NCBI GenBank assembly: GCA_900555855.1
Contig: USML01000080.1
Span: 1-8,398, forward strand
DNA: 8,398 nucleotides
Reading direction: 5' to 3'
DNA from: an uncultured Eubacteriales bacterium
GTDB taxonomy: Bacteria; Bacillota; Clostridia; Oscillospirales; Butyricicoccaceae
Under the pieces are notes generated by a model that saw nothing but the letters and a program-made list of their open reading frames with translations, did no database searches and was not told the DNA's origin. This document shows positions 1-6,402 of the stretch, in pieces (position 1 is the first letter of the stretch; every line of letters starts with the position of its first letter). The translations under genes and the position numbers were made by a program.

Positions 1-628
1 GCCGGGCCAAGCTGGAGCTGATGGAGCTGCAGAAGCTTTGTCCGCCGCCGGCCAATTATACCGATCTGTATCATGTGATCGACAGCGCCAATTTCAGCTT
101 TGATGTGGAGCAGTCCATCCGGGCCATTGAGGAAATGACTGCAGAGATCAAGGCGGCCTACGAAGCAGGCCAGCGGCCCGTCAGCCCGGACCGCAAGGCA
201 TTCTGATCACCGGCTGCCCCTCCACCGGCGTGCTGCAGAAGACGGTGGGAGAGATCGAAAAGAGCGGCGGCGTGGTGGTATGCATGGAAAACTGCAACGG
301 TCTGAAGGCGGCCATCCAGATGGTGGATGAACAGGCTCCGGATATTCTGCAGGCCATCGCCGACCGCTATTTGGAGATTGGCTGCGCCGTCATGTCACCG
401 GACAGCAAGCGCATGGAGCTTTTGCAGAAGCTGCTGCGGGAATACCGGATCGATGGCGTGGTGGAAATCATTCTGCAGGCCTGTCATCCCTATGCGATTG
501 AGCGTCAGCAGGTGCGGGAGACCGCCCGGCAAATGGGCCTGCCCTATATCGCCGTGGAGACGGATTACTCCCAATCTGACGCAGGTCAGCTGAGCACCCG
601 CCTGTCTGCCTTTATAGAGATGCTTTGA
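1..628 (+). pseudogene. 2-hydroxyacyl-CoA dehydratase family protein (HgdB/double-cubane-cluster type), C-terminal part, frameshifted
   Basis: Family members are iron-sulfur proteins that either dehydrate 2-hydroxyacyl-CoA esters after ATP-driven one-electron activation or, in the double-cubane-cluster branch, reduce small substrates. The start lies left of the window; about 208 codons of the C-terminal half are seen. The reading begins in the frame of position 3 and runs to a TGA at 204-206. The homologous continuation (ILITGCPSTG, then VCMENCNG, LQACHPY and VETDYSQSD) lies in another frame and ends at the TGA at 626-628. The cysteines in GCP, CMENC and QAC are the kind of residues that bind the cluster. 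Re-reading one base at 197 joins the frames as RPVSPDRK-GILITGCP, which fits the family, so one base (probably a G of a GGG run) seems to be missing. A sequencing error would look the same. Which branch of the family it belongs to cannot be decided from this half. Confidence 0.8.
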
Positions 629-979
629 GCTCTGAACAGGCGGCTGGAAACACAGGCTCTTCGGCGCACAAGATCAAAAAACGAAGCTGCTTGGACTTCC
701 CTGAAATAGGATTGAATAAGAACACAGCGTGTGGCAGCTTTGCGTAACCTCGGCAGCAGAACCGCCATGCGCTTTTCTTCATAAGAAATTGATGCGAAAC
801 GGCAAAAAGGTAAGCCGGGCACAGCCTCCCGGCCAGCCCTGAAGCTGAACTTTGAACTTCCTTGAACTTGCAAGGGTTTCCGATGCTATGCGGCGCTCAA
901 AATCCAGTAGAAAAATTGAAAAATTTATGATAGAATGAACACAAAATAAGACAAAATGAAGGCAACCGGAGAAAAGCAA
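629..979. other. Intergenic stretch with no recognisable gene
   Basis: About 350 bases between the broken dehydratase gene and the EFR1 remnant. No reading frame on either strand resembles a protein family I recognise; the short minus-strand frames here lack family motifs and good ribosome sites. Visible structure is limited to a small hairpin (GCCGGG at 814-819 with CCCGGC at 828-833, no T-tract), three copies of TGAACTT (846-852, 853-859, 863-869) and an AT-rich segment at about 905-960 that may hold a promoter. It could be eroded coding DNA, but no parent gene can be named. Confidence 0.5.
908..936 (+). promoter_or_regulatory. Possible sigma-A-type promoter before the EFR1 remnant
   Basis: TAGAAT (931-936) is a good -10 match and has TAGAAA (908-913, 4 of 6 consensus bases) 17 bases upstream, inside an AT-rich block that stands out from the GC-rich surroundings. 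It lies about 45 bases before the ATG at 980. The -35 match is poor, so this is only a candidate. Confidence 0.3.
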
Positions 980-1198
980 ATGGGTTTATACTTCTCCGCC
1001 ACGGGAAAGTGCAAATATGCTGCAACGCGGCTTGTGCAGGCTGCAGAGCAGGAGATGAGGGATAAGCGACCGGTTTGGGTCAAGGACAAGTGCGTGATGT
1101 GTCCCTGATGTCTGCATCGCTGCCCGAAGCTTGCCATCCGGTAAGGCAGAAACCCCAGGAAGCACGGGCAATGTATAAACCCGAAGGACAAGATATAA
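980..1198 (+). pseudogene. EFR1-family flavodoxin/ferredoxin-like protein, internally deleted and stop-interrupted remnant
   Basis: Reading from the ATG at 980, which has GGAG just upstream (968-971), gives an N-terminus MGLYFSATGKCKYAA. This resembles the phosphate-binding loop at the start of EFR1-type flavodoxin domains (MI-YFSATGNSKYVA). About 40 codons later the same frame passes straight into the C-terminal cluster motif KDKCVMCP-stop-CLHRCPKLAIR-stop-GRNPRKHGQCINP, and it ends at a TAA (1196-1198) where such proteins normally end. Full-length members are roughly 250 residues; here only about 70 codons remain, so most of the flavodoxin domain and linker are deleted in frame. The stops are TGA at 1106-1108, where the family has Gly, and TAA at 1142-1144, where it has Tyr. 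Both are one-base changes from the expected codons. The family assignment rests on remembered motifs. Confidence 0.75.
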
Positions 1199-1234
1199 GC
1201 TTCTGTTTGATGAAAAGGAGGAGATGAGAGACAA

Positions 1235-1444
1235 ATGAAAATCCTATACGAATTGTCCTGGCTATGGGAAACACTTGGTATCGCGCTTGCTGCAGCGGCT
1301 GTTTGCGTGGCTTGTGCCGCACTGATTTGCAAGGCGGCAAGGAAGAAGCTCAGCAAAAAAGGGTTGGCAGCCATCGGAGCTGCGGCGTTTGCGGGCGCTA
1401 TTTTGGCGGTCATTTTGATCGCCCGGACACCGATGCCGCTTTGA
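1235..1444 (+). CDS. Small two-helix membrane protein of unknown function
   Basis: This 69-residue protein is not recognised. A hydrophobic helix spans about residues 9-32. A strongly basic short loop (ARKKLSKKG, about 35-43) and a second Ala-rich helix (about 44-64) follow, which predicts a hairpin in the membrane with the basic loop in the cytoplasm and both ends outside. A perfect AAGGAGG (1215-1221) lies 13 bases before the ATG, rather far, but it supports real translation. The gene begins 36 bases after the EFR1 remnant stops, so it may once have shared that transcript. Base composition is similar to the neighbours. It could be a true small membrane protein or a leftover frame in a decaying region. 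Confidence 0.5.
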   Translation: MKILYELSWLWETLGIALAAAAVCVACAALICKAARKKLSKKGLAAIGAAAFAGAILAVILIARTPMPL

Positions 1445-1449
1445 TGGAA

Positions 1450-1552
1450 AGGGCTTGAGGTAGCCGCGTCAAATTTGAGATCAACGAGGCCGCTGCTTGC
1501 GTTTGACCAGAGCCTTGCGGGAGGCCTGATCGCCGAAATAAAATCAAGCCCT
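1450..1552. repeat. 9-bp perfect inverted repeat bounding a 103-bp segment before the sigma factor gene
   Basis: AGGGCTTGA at 1450-1458 is the exact reverse complement of TCAAGCCCT at 1544-1552. The segment starts just after the small membrane protein stop and ends about 50 bases before the sigma factor start. No clear target-site duplication flanks it. It could be the closing stem of a leader RNA structure, the ends of a tiny mobile remnant, or chance. Confidence 0.3.
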
Positions 1553-1604
1553 GCAATAAACCGTCCCTTCCGTGCATTACACGGATGACAGGAGAAAAAA
1601 GCCC

Positions 1605-2180
1605 ATGCTCAGTATGCTGATGACAACGGAATATGCGCCGCCGGAGGAGCGACACGAGCTGCAGCGTTTGCTCCTCAGCATTGCCGGCGGGGAGCGTGAT
1701 GCCCTTGCGGAGCTGTATCAGCGCACGCGCTCGTCGGTGTACGGCCTTGCGCTGTCTTACCTCAAAAACACACACGACGCGCAGGAGCTGACGCAGGATG
1801 TCTATGTGCAGGTGTGGAACTGCGCGGAGCAGTACCGCCCCACCGGCTCACCCATGGGCTGGCTGCTGACTGTGTGCCGCAACCTTTGCCTGATGCGCCT
1901 GCGGCGCGAGGAACGCCATGCTGCTCTTAGCGAGGAGGAATGGGCAGCGATTCCCACGCAGGAGTGCGGACTGGATGCTGAGGAGCGCACCCTGCTGCAA
2001 AGCGCACTGGAAGTCCTTCATGAGGAGGAGCGGCGCATCGTGCTGCTCCACGCGGTCACGGGCATGAAGCATCGGGAGATCGCGGCGCTGCTGGAGCTGC
2101 CGCTTCCTACCGTCCTGTCAAAATATCACAGAGCATTGAAAAAGATGCGTAGCTTTTTGGAAGGAGATGACGCCCGATGA
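1605..2180 (+). CDS. ECF (extracytoplasmic function) RNA polymerase sigma factor
   Basis: This 191-residue protein is a typical ECF sigma factor, which redirects RNA polymerase to a small regulon when released from a membrane anti-sigma factor. Sigma region 2 spans about residues 20-103, with the core-binding segment YLKNTHDAQELTQDVY (52-67) and the promoter-melting/-10 recognition part around W85-R101. Sigma region 4 spans about 129-184, with a helix-turn-helix running from MKHREIAALLEL into the basic HRALKKMR. The ATG at 1605 is chosen because AGGAG (1590-1594) sits 10 bases upstream. An in-frame GTG at 1572 lies upstream of this ribosome site and is unlikely; ATGs at 1614 and 1620 are further alternatives. 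The last bases overlap the start of the anti-sigma gene (ATGA), so the two are translated as a coupled pair. Confidence 0.93.
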   Translation: MLSMLMTTEYAPPEERHELQRLLLSIAGGERDALAELYQRTRSSVYGLALSYLKNTHDAQELTQDVYVQVWNCAEQYRPTGSPMGWLLTVCRNLCLMRLRREERHAALSEEEWAAIPTQECGLDAEERTLLQSALEVLHEEERRIVLLHAVTGMKHREIAALLELPLPTVLSKYHRALKKMRSFLEGDDAR

Positions 2181-3409
2181 CCAAGGAAAACATGGAGCAG
2201 AGGTTAGCTTCGGCGCTTGAAAAGACCGCGCCGGACGATGTGCGCGGCGTTCTCTCCCGCTGTGAAGCGCGGAAAGGAACGGTAATCAACATGAAAACGA
2301 AAAAGTCAGCGAAGAGAAGCTGGACAACGATCGTCGCCGCCTGCCTTGCAGTAATCCTGCTGGGCGGCGGAGGGGCGTTCTATCAGAGAGCGAATGCGGT
2401 GGCGTCCGTGGTGTCGCTGGATGTGAACCCCAGCATCGAGCTGAAGGTGAATCGGAGCGAGAAGGTGCTTTCCTGCACGCCGCTCAATGACGATGCGAGG
2501 GAGATCCTCGCGGGTATGGACGGCGGCGCCGACCTCAAGGGCGCAAAGCTGGATGTGGCGGTGAACGCCATCGTGGGAAGCCTTGTGCGCAGCGGCTATC
2601 TCGACAGCATTTCCTCCGCCATCATGATCTCGGTGGAGGACAAGAATACCACTCGTGCGGAGAAGCTCCAGCGCGAGCTGACCAGCGCTGTGGACGGCGT
2701 TTTGCAGACCAGTGCGGCAAAGGCATCGGTTCTGACGCAGACGCTGACGCAGGATGCGGCGCGAGAGCAGCAGGCGCGGGAAAACAATATTTCCACCGGA
2801 AAGGCGGCGCTGGTAAACCGCGTCCTCGCGCTCAATCCGTCGCTCAGCTTTGATGCGCTTGCGGCGCTCTCGGTGGAGGAGCTGAAGGACCTCGCCGAGG
2901 CGGACGCGCCCGCCATGCCCATCGGCAAAGCTGCCGCCGCCTACGCTGCGGAGCAGTATGCCGGGACAACAGCGCTGGATTCCGTCACGGCGGAGGTCGA
3001 TCCCGAGCTCGACGAATCTCCCGCGCACTACGAGGTCGAGCTGCACACGGCGTGGGGTGAGTTTGAGTATCTGGTGGACGCCTACGCGGGAAAAGTCCTC
3101 AGCGGGCAGAAGGACCTGCTGATCGCTTTCGCACAGAATGCTGCGCCGCAGCCCGCGCAGCCCTCTGAACAGAAGCCGGCGCCGTCTGAAGCAACAAAGG
3201 ACATCGGCTATGCCAAGGCGAAATCTATCGCGCTGGACCACGCGGGTGTGCGTGAAACGCAGGCATACGACATGGACATTGAGCTGGACGACGAGGATGG
3301 CAGACTCATCTATGAGGTCGAGTTCAAATCCGGCAATATGGAATATGATTATGAGATCGACGCGGCCACCGGCGCGATTCTCAAGCATGAGGCGGAGCTG
3401 GAGGACTGA
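2177..3409 (+). CDS. Membrane anti-sigma factor, RsgI-like, with two PepSY domains
   Basis: This 410-residue single-pass protein probably holds the upstream sigma factor inactive and senses a signal outside the cell. Residues 1-48 are a short basic cytoplasmic part, 50-69 the membrane helix (TIVAACLAVILLGGGG), and the rest lies outside. Residues 75-155 match the RsgI-like juxtamembrane domain, with VVSLDVNPSIELKVN at 78-92; N84-P85 corresponds to the Asn-Pro bond reported to self-cleave in RsgI proteins. A helical, Gln/Ala-rich stretch follows (155-245). PepSY-like domain 1 is at about 248-310 (VEVDP-type strand, then YLVDAYAGKVLS), a Pro/Ala linker at 322-340, and PepSY-like domain 2 at about 343-406 (ending YEIDAATGAILK). 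The C-terminus is very acidic. AAGGAG (2161-2166) lies 10 bases before the ATG, which overlaps the sigma stop. The signal sensed is unknown. Confidence 0.85.
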   Translation: MTKENMEQRLASALEKTAPDDVRGVLSRCEARKGTVINMKTKKSAKRSWTTIVAACLAVILLGGGGAFYQRANAVASVVSLDVNPSIELKVNRSEKVLSCTPLNDDAREILAGMDGGADLKGAKLDVAVNAIVGSLVRSGYLDSISSAIMISVEDKNTTRAEKLQRELTSAVDGVLQTSAAKASVLTQTLTQDAAREQQARENNISTGKAALVNRVLALNPSLSFDALAALSVEELKDLAEADAPAMPIGKAAAAYAAEQYAGTTALDSVTAEVDPELDESPAHYEVELHTAWGEFEYLVDAYAGKVLSGQKDLLIAFAQNAAPQPAQPSEQKPAPSEATKDIGYAKAKSIALDHAGVRETQAYDMDIELDDEDGRLIYEVEFKSGNMEYDYEIDAATGAILKHEAELED

Positions 3410-3464
3410 TTCGGGAAACGAAGAGCGTTTCAGGAAAAACAGTTGAGAAGGAGCCGCTTGACAG

Positions 3465-3504
3465 AAAACGCCTGCTTTTGCTTTCGCAAGGCAGGCGTTT
3501 TTGC
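3465..3504 (+). terminator. Rho-independent terminator after the sigma/anti-sigma unit
   Basis: An 11-bp perfect stem AAAACGCCTGC (3465-3475) / GCAGGCGTTTT (3491-3501) with a 15-base loop leads into a T-rich run. It lies 55 bases after the anti-sigma stop and separates that unit from the phosphate two-component genes. Confidence 0.85.
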
Positions 3505-3558
3505 TTTTCCGTGGATATCGAAGAAAAGCACCGTTGGAAATACTGGAAAAGCGCTGAT

Positions 3559-3613
3559 TTAACCTTGAATTTACAGGGGCTCTGTTGCGCGCTTTACATG
3601 GAGCGGTTATACT
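3559..3613 (+). promoter_or_regulatory. Promoter of the phoP-phoR-like genes with Pho-box-like repeats
   Basis: TATACT (3608-3613) is a strong -10 element; the -35 position 17 bases upstream is the weak TTGCGC (3585-3590), which suggests activator dependence. Upstream and across the -35 lie TTAACC (3559-3564), TTTACA (3570-3575) and TTTACA (3593-3598). The first two start 11 bases apart and the third 23 bases later. Bacillus-type PhoP binds TT(A/T/C)ACA-like direct repeats at about 11-base spacing, so this could be an autoregulatory PhoP site, though the set is incomplete. Confidence 0.5.
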
Positions 3614-3642
3614 AAAGGGAAAGCATGGGAGGAGGGATCTTT

Positions 3643-4320
3643 TTGATCTATTGTGTAGAAGACGAAAGCGCCATCCGGGATCTCATGATCTATACGCTGA
3701 AGGCCTCCGGCTTTGAAGCGCGGGGCTTTGAAAGCAGCGAGAGCTTCTGGCCCGCCGTGCGGGAAAAGGCGCCGGAGCTTGTGGTTCTGGATGTGATGCT
3801 GCCCGGCGAGGACGGGCTGACCATCCTGAAAAAGCTGCGCGCATCGCCGGCCACGGCGGAGATCCCTGTGGTGATGGCCACGGCAAAGGGAAGCGAATAC
3901 GATAAGGTCATCGGCCTGGACAGCGGCGCAGACGATTATCTTGCCAAGCCCTTCGGGATGATGGAGATGGTCTCCCGCATCAAGGCCGTGCTGCGGCGGG
4001 CCGCGCCCAAGCAGGTCCGGGTCCTGACCTGCGGCGGGCTGTCGCTGGACGGAAACAAGCACACCGTCACGGTGAACGGCCGGAATGTGGCGCTGACGCT
4101 CAAGGAGTTTGAGCTGCTGAAGCTGCTCATGGAGAGCCCCGGCACGGTCTTCACGCGGGAGGTGCTGCTTTCCTCCGTGTGGGGCGTGGATTTTGCTGGG
4201 GAGACCCGGACGGTGGATGTGCATATCGGGACGCTGCGCACCAAGCTCGCAGAAGCAGGCGAGCTGATCCGGACGGTGCGCGGCGTGGGATACAAATTGG
4301 AGGAAGCATATGAGCAATAA
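3643..4320 (+). CDS. phoP: OmpR/PhoB-family response regulator, PhoP-like (phosphate control)
   Basis: This 225-residue response regulator binds DNA when phosphorylated. The receiver domain spans 1-117, with acidic pocket E6-D7, phosphoacceptor D50 (LVVLDVMLPGEDG), switch Thr80 and Lys102 (AKPF). A winged-helix DNA-binding domain spans about 128-222 (LTLKEFELLKLL, then VDVHIGTLRTKL and RTVRGVGYKL). The TTG at 3643 is chosen: it gives the family-typical start MIYCVEDE and has AGGAGG (3630-3635) 7 bases upstream. An in-frame ATG at 3625 would add six residues encoded by the ribosome site itself (GGGIFL). The end overlaps the kinase start by 11 bases. Assignment to phosphate control comes from the kinase partner and from convergence on the pst-phoU genes; the domain type alone would not prove it. 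Confidence 0.88.
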   Translation: MIYCVEDESAIRDLMIYTLKASGFEARGFESSESFWPAVREKAPELVVLDVMLPGEDGLTILKKLRASPATAEIPVVMATAKGSEYDKVIGLDSGADDYLAKPFGMMEMVSRIKAVLRRAAPKQVRVLTCGGLSLDGNKHTVTVNGRNVALTLKEFELLKLLMESPGTVFTREVLLSSVWGVDFAGETRTVDVHIGTLRTKLAEAGELIRTVRGVGYKLEEAYEQ

Positions 4321-5671
4321 GATCTTCAGATCCATCTGGCTTGCCGCGGTCTGCGTGCTGCTTGCCGCGCTGGCAGTCATTTTGGGGTTCTCATACCGCT
4401 ATTTCTCCGCGCAGCAGAAGCGGCAGCTGAAAAACGAAACGGAGCTTGCCGCGCAGGGGGCGGCGCTTTCCGGCGAGGCCTATTTTGACGGCCTGGACAC
4501 GGAGAATTACCGGATCACCTGGATCGACGCCCAGGGGCGGATCCTCTACGATAATGAAGCGCAGGCAGACCAGATGGAGAACCATCTGGAGCGGGAAGAG
4601 GTCCAGCAGGCGCTGCAGGAGGGCTATGGCGAAGCGGCCCGCTATTCCAACACGCTGGCGGAAAAGCAGTTTTATGCGGCAAAGCGCCTGCCGGATGGCA
4701 GCGTGATCCGGCTCTCCATCGTGCAGATGGCGGTTTGGACGCTGGTGCTGGGCTTTGCGCAGCCCATCTGCGCGGTCATTCTGCTGGCGCTGGTGCTGTC
4801 GCTGGTGCTGGCCTCCGGGCTGGCCCGGCGGATCGTCAAGCCCATCAACGAGATCGACCTGAACCATCCGGAGGATTATTACGGCAGGGAGGACTACCGG
4901 GAGGTGGAGCCGCTGCTGCGGCATATCGCTCTGCAGCGGACGCAGCTGAAGCAGGATCAGGCCGAGGTGGAAAAAACGGCGCTGATCCGGCAGGAATTCA
5001 CCGCCAATGTGTCTCATGAGCTGAAAACGCCGCTGCATGCCATTTCCGGCTATGCGGAGCTGCTGGAAAACGGGATGGCAAAGCCGGAGGATGTGCGGCC
5101 CTTTGCCGGAAGGATCCGGAAGGAGGCCTCCCGCATGACCAAGCTGGTGGAGGACATCATCGACCTGACCAAGCTGGACAACGGCGGCGCGGAAATGCGC
5201 TGGGAGAGCTGCGATCTCTACCGGATCGCGGAAAACGCCGTAGACAGCCTCAGCGCCGCTGCCGGCGCGGCGGAGGTCACCGTCCGGCTGGAGGGCGGGG
5301 AGGCGGCCATGACGGGCATCCCCCAGCTGCTTTACAGCATCGTCTATAACCTTTGCGACAACGCCATCAAATACAACCACCGGGGCGGCTCCGTACAGGT
5401 AACGGTGGGGCAGAGCGGCGGAGAAGCCATCCTGAAGGTGGAGGATACGGGCATCGGCATCCCCCAGGACAGTCTGGACCGCATTTTTGAGCGGTTTTAC
5501 CGGGTGGACAAAAGTCGCAGCAGGGAGGTCGGCGGCACGGGGCTGGGCCTTTCCATCGTCAAGCACGCCGTGATGATCCATGGCGGCAAGGTGGAGGTCC
5601 GCAGCGAGCCGGGCCGGGGAACGGTATTTCTGGTGACGCTGCCCTGTCGGCCGGGCAAGGCCGCGCGGTAA
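4310..5671 (+). CDS. phoR: PhoR-like membrane sensor histidine kinase
   Basis: This 453-residue kinase is predicted to phosphorylate the upstream regulator. Membrane helix 1 is at about 9-29; an extracytoplasmic domain of about 110 residues follows, containing a PAS/Cache-like strand pair YRITWIDAQGRILYDN (67-82). Helix 2 is at about 143-170, followed by a short, HAMP-like linker (171-215). The phosphoacceptor is His236 in SHELKTPL. The ATP-binding domain has the N box N347/N351 (NLCDNAIKYN), G1 DTGIGIP (379-385), F box RIFERFYR (391-398) and G2 GGTGLGL (408-414). All key residues are intact. No cytoplasmic PAS domain is visible, so it is shorter than Bacillus PhoR. GGAGGA (4299-4304) precedes the ATG by 5 bases, and the gene overlaps the regulator. 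In PhoR systems the Pst transporter and PhoU often influence the kinase; the adjacent genes here fit that. Confidence 0.9.
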   Translation: MSNKIFRSIWLAAVCVLLAALAVILGFSYRYFSAQQKRQLKNETELAAQGAALSGEAYFDGLDTENYRITWIDAQGRILYDNEAQADQMENHLEREEVQQALQEGYGEAARYSNTLAEKQFYAAKRLPDGSVIRLSIVQMAVWTLVLGFAQPICAVILLALVLSLVLASGLARRIVKPINEIDLNHPEDYYGREDYREVEPLLRHIALQRTQLKQDQAEVEKTALIRQEFTANVSHELKTPLHAISGYAELLENGMAKPEDVRPFAGRIRKEASRMTKLVEDIIDLTKLDNGGAEMRWESCDLYRIAENAVDSLSAAAGAAEVTVRLEGGEAAMTGIPQLLYSIVYNLCDNAIKYNHRGGSVQVTVGQSGGEAILKVEDTGIGIPQDSLDRIFERFYRVDKSRSREVGGTGLGLSIVKHAVMIHGGKVEVRSEPGRGTVFLVTLPCRPGKAAR

Positions 5672-5689
5672 AAAAACAAAGAAGCAAAA

Positions 5690-5728
5690 CGATCCGGGAG
5701 ACCGCAGGCCTCCCGGATCGCTGTTTTT
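5690..5728. terminator. Bidirectional terminator between convergent phoR and phoU
   Basis: An 11-bp perfect stem CGATCCGGGAG (5690-5700) / CTCCCGGATCG (5710-5720) encloses a 9-base loop. On the plus strand it is followed by CTGTTTTTTC. On the minus strand it is followed by a T-rich run, because the left flank is A-rich (about 5671-5689). It can therefore stop transcription coming from the kinase gene and from phoU. Confidence 0.9.
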
Positions 5729-5742
5729 TCTGCGGGGCGCAG

Positions 5743-6402
5743 TCAGTCGAACTGCTCCCCGTCGTGCTTATGGATCCCGGTCACGGAAAACTCCACCCAT
5801 TCGGAAAGGTTCACCGCGTGGTCGCCGATGCGCTCAAAATACTTGGCGATCATCAGCAGATCCAGCGCCGTTTCTCCCTGCTCCGGGTGCTTTGCGATGG
5901 CGTCGATCAGGGCCTGCTTGGCGGCGGAAAAATCCGCGTCTACCAGATCGTCCTGCGCGGCGATGGACTGCGCCAGCGCCACATCCCGGCGGACAAAGGC
6001 CTCCAGGCTCTGGGTGACCATGGCGCTGGCCTGCTGGGCCATCCGGCAGACCAGGCTGCAGTCCGGCGTGCTGTGGCTCAGGAAAAAGGGGATGATCTCC
6101 GCGATATCCTCCGCCTGGTCGCCGATGCGCTCCAGATCGGTGATCATCTTCAGGGCGGCGGAGATCTGCCGCAGATCCCGGGCCACCGGCTGCTGCTGCA
6201 GGAGCAGCTTCAGGCAGAGGGCTTCTATGCTTCGCTCCTGCTCATTGGTCTGCGCCTCCAGCTCTGCTACCGGCGCCGCCTTGGAAACATCCCGCTCCTC
6301 CAGCGCCTGTGCGGCCAGCGAGATGGCCTTGGCGCAGGTCTCGCCCATCTGGGTCAGCTCCGTATTCAGCTGGGCCAGCTGACGGTCAAAATTGCTTCTC
6401 AT
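5743..6402 (-). CDS. phoU: Phosphate signalling/transport regulator PhoU
   Basis: This 219-residue cytoplasmic protein has the standard PhoU length and its two repeated three-helix bundles. Each bundle carries the metal-binding signature: ERIGDQAEDIAE at 91-102 and ERIGDHAVNLSE at 190-201. PhoU restrains phosphate uptake and keeps the PhoR kinase off when phosphate is plentiful. The start is the ATG at 6402-6400, sharing one base with the pstB stop (TAATG). GGGAGG (6416-6411) lies 8 bases upstream, inside the end of pstB. This is the last gene of the leftward operon. The same frame stays open upstream into pstB, but that extension reads as shadow sequence and is not part of the protein. Confidence 0.95.
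   Translation of the reverse strand: MRSNFDRQLAQLNTELTQMGETCAKAISLAAQALEERDVSKAAPVAELEAQTNEQERSIEALCLKLLLQQQPVARDLRQISAALKMITDLERIGDQAEDIAEIIPFFLSHSTPDCSLVCRMAQQASAMVTQSLEAFVRRDVALAQSIAAQDDLVDADFSAAKQALIDAIAKHPEQGETALDLLMIAKYFERIGDHAVNLSEWVEFSVTGIHKHDGEQFD

Noticed and set aside
814..833. GCCGGG/CCCGGC hairpin as a terminator of the dehydratase gene.
   Set aside because: The stem is only six pairs, no T-tract follows, and it lies almost 190 bases after the stop codon.
1088..1126. The TGA at 1106-1108 lies between cysteines of the CVMCP-stop-CLHRCP motif and could be read as selenocysteine.
   Set aside because: The family has Gly there, a second stop (TAA, 1142-1144) follows in the same frame, most of the protein is deleted, and no convincing SECIS hairpin was seen just downstream. 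Decay explains it better.
2306..3388. Long open frame (360 codons) on the minus strand opposite the anti-sigma gene.
   Set aside because: It is Arg/His/Val-rich shadow sequence with no family motifs, created by the GC-rich codon pattern of the real plus-strand gene.
3445..3560. AGAAGGAG followed by TTG (3458) opens a 34-codon frame through the terminator after the anti-sigma gene; the same bases contain TTGACA, a perfect -35 box.
   Set aside because: The frame runs through a clear terminator hairpin and encodes nothing recognisable, and no -10 element lies 16-18 bases after TTGACA.
4391..5581. Long open frame (396 codons) on the minus strand opposite the sensor kinase gene.
   Set aside because: The plus strand encodes an intact histidine kinase with every motif in place; the antisense frame has shadow composition and no recognisable domain.
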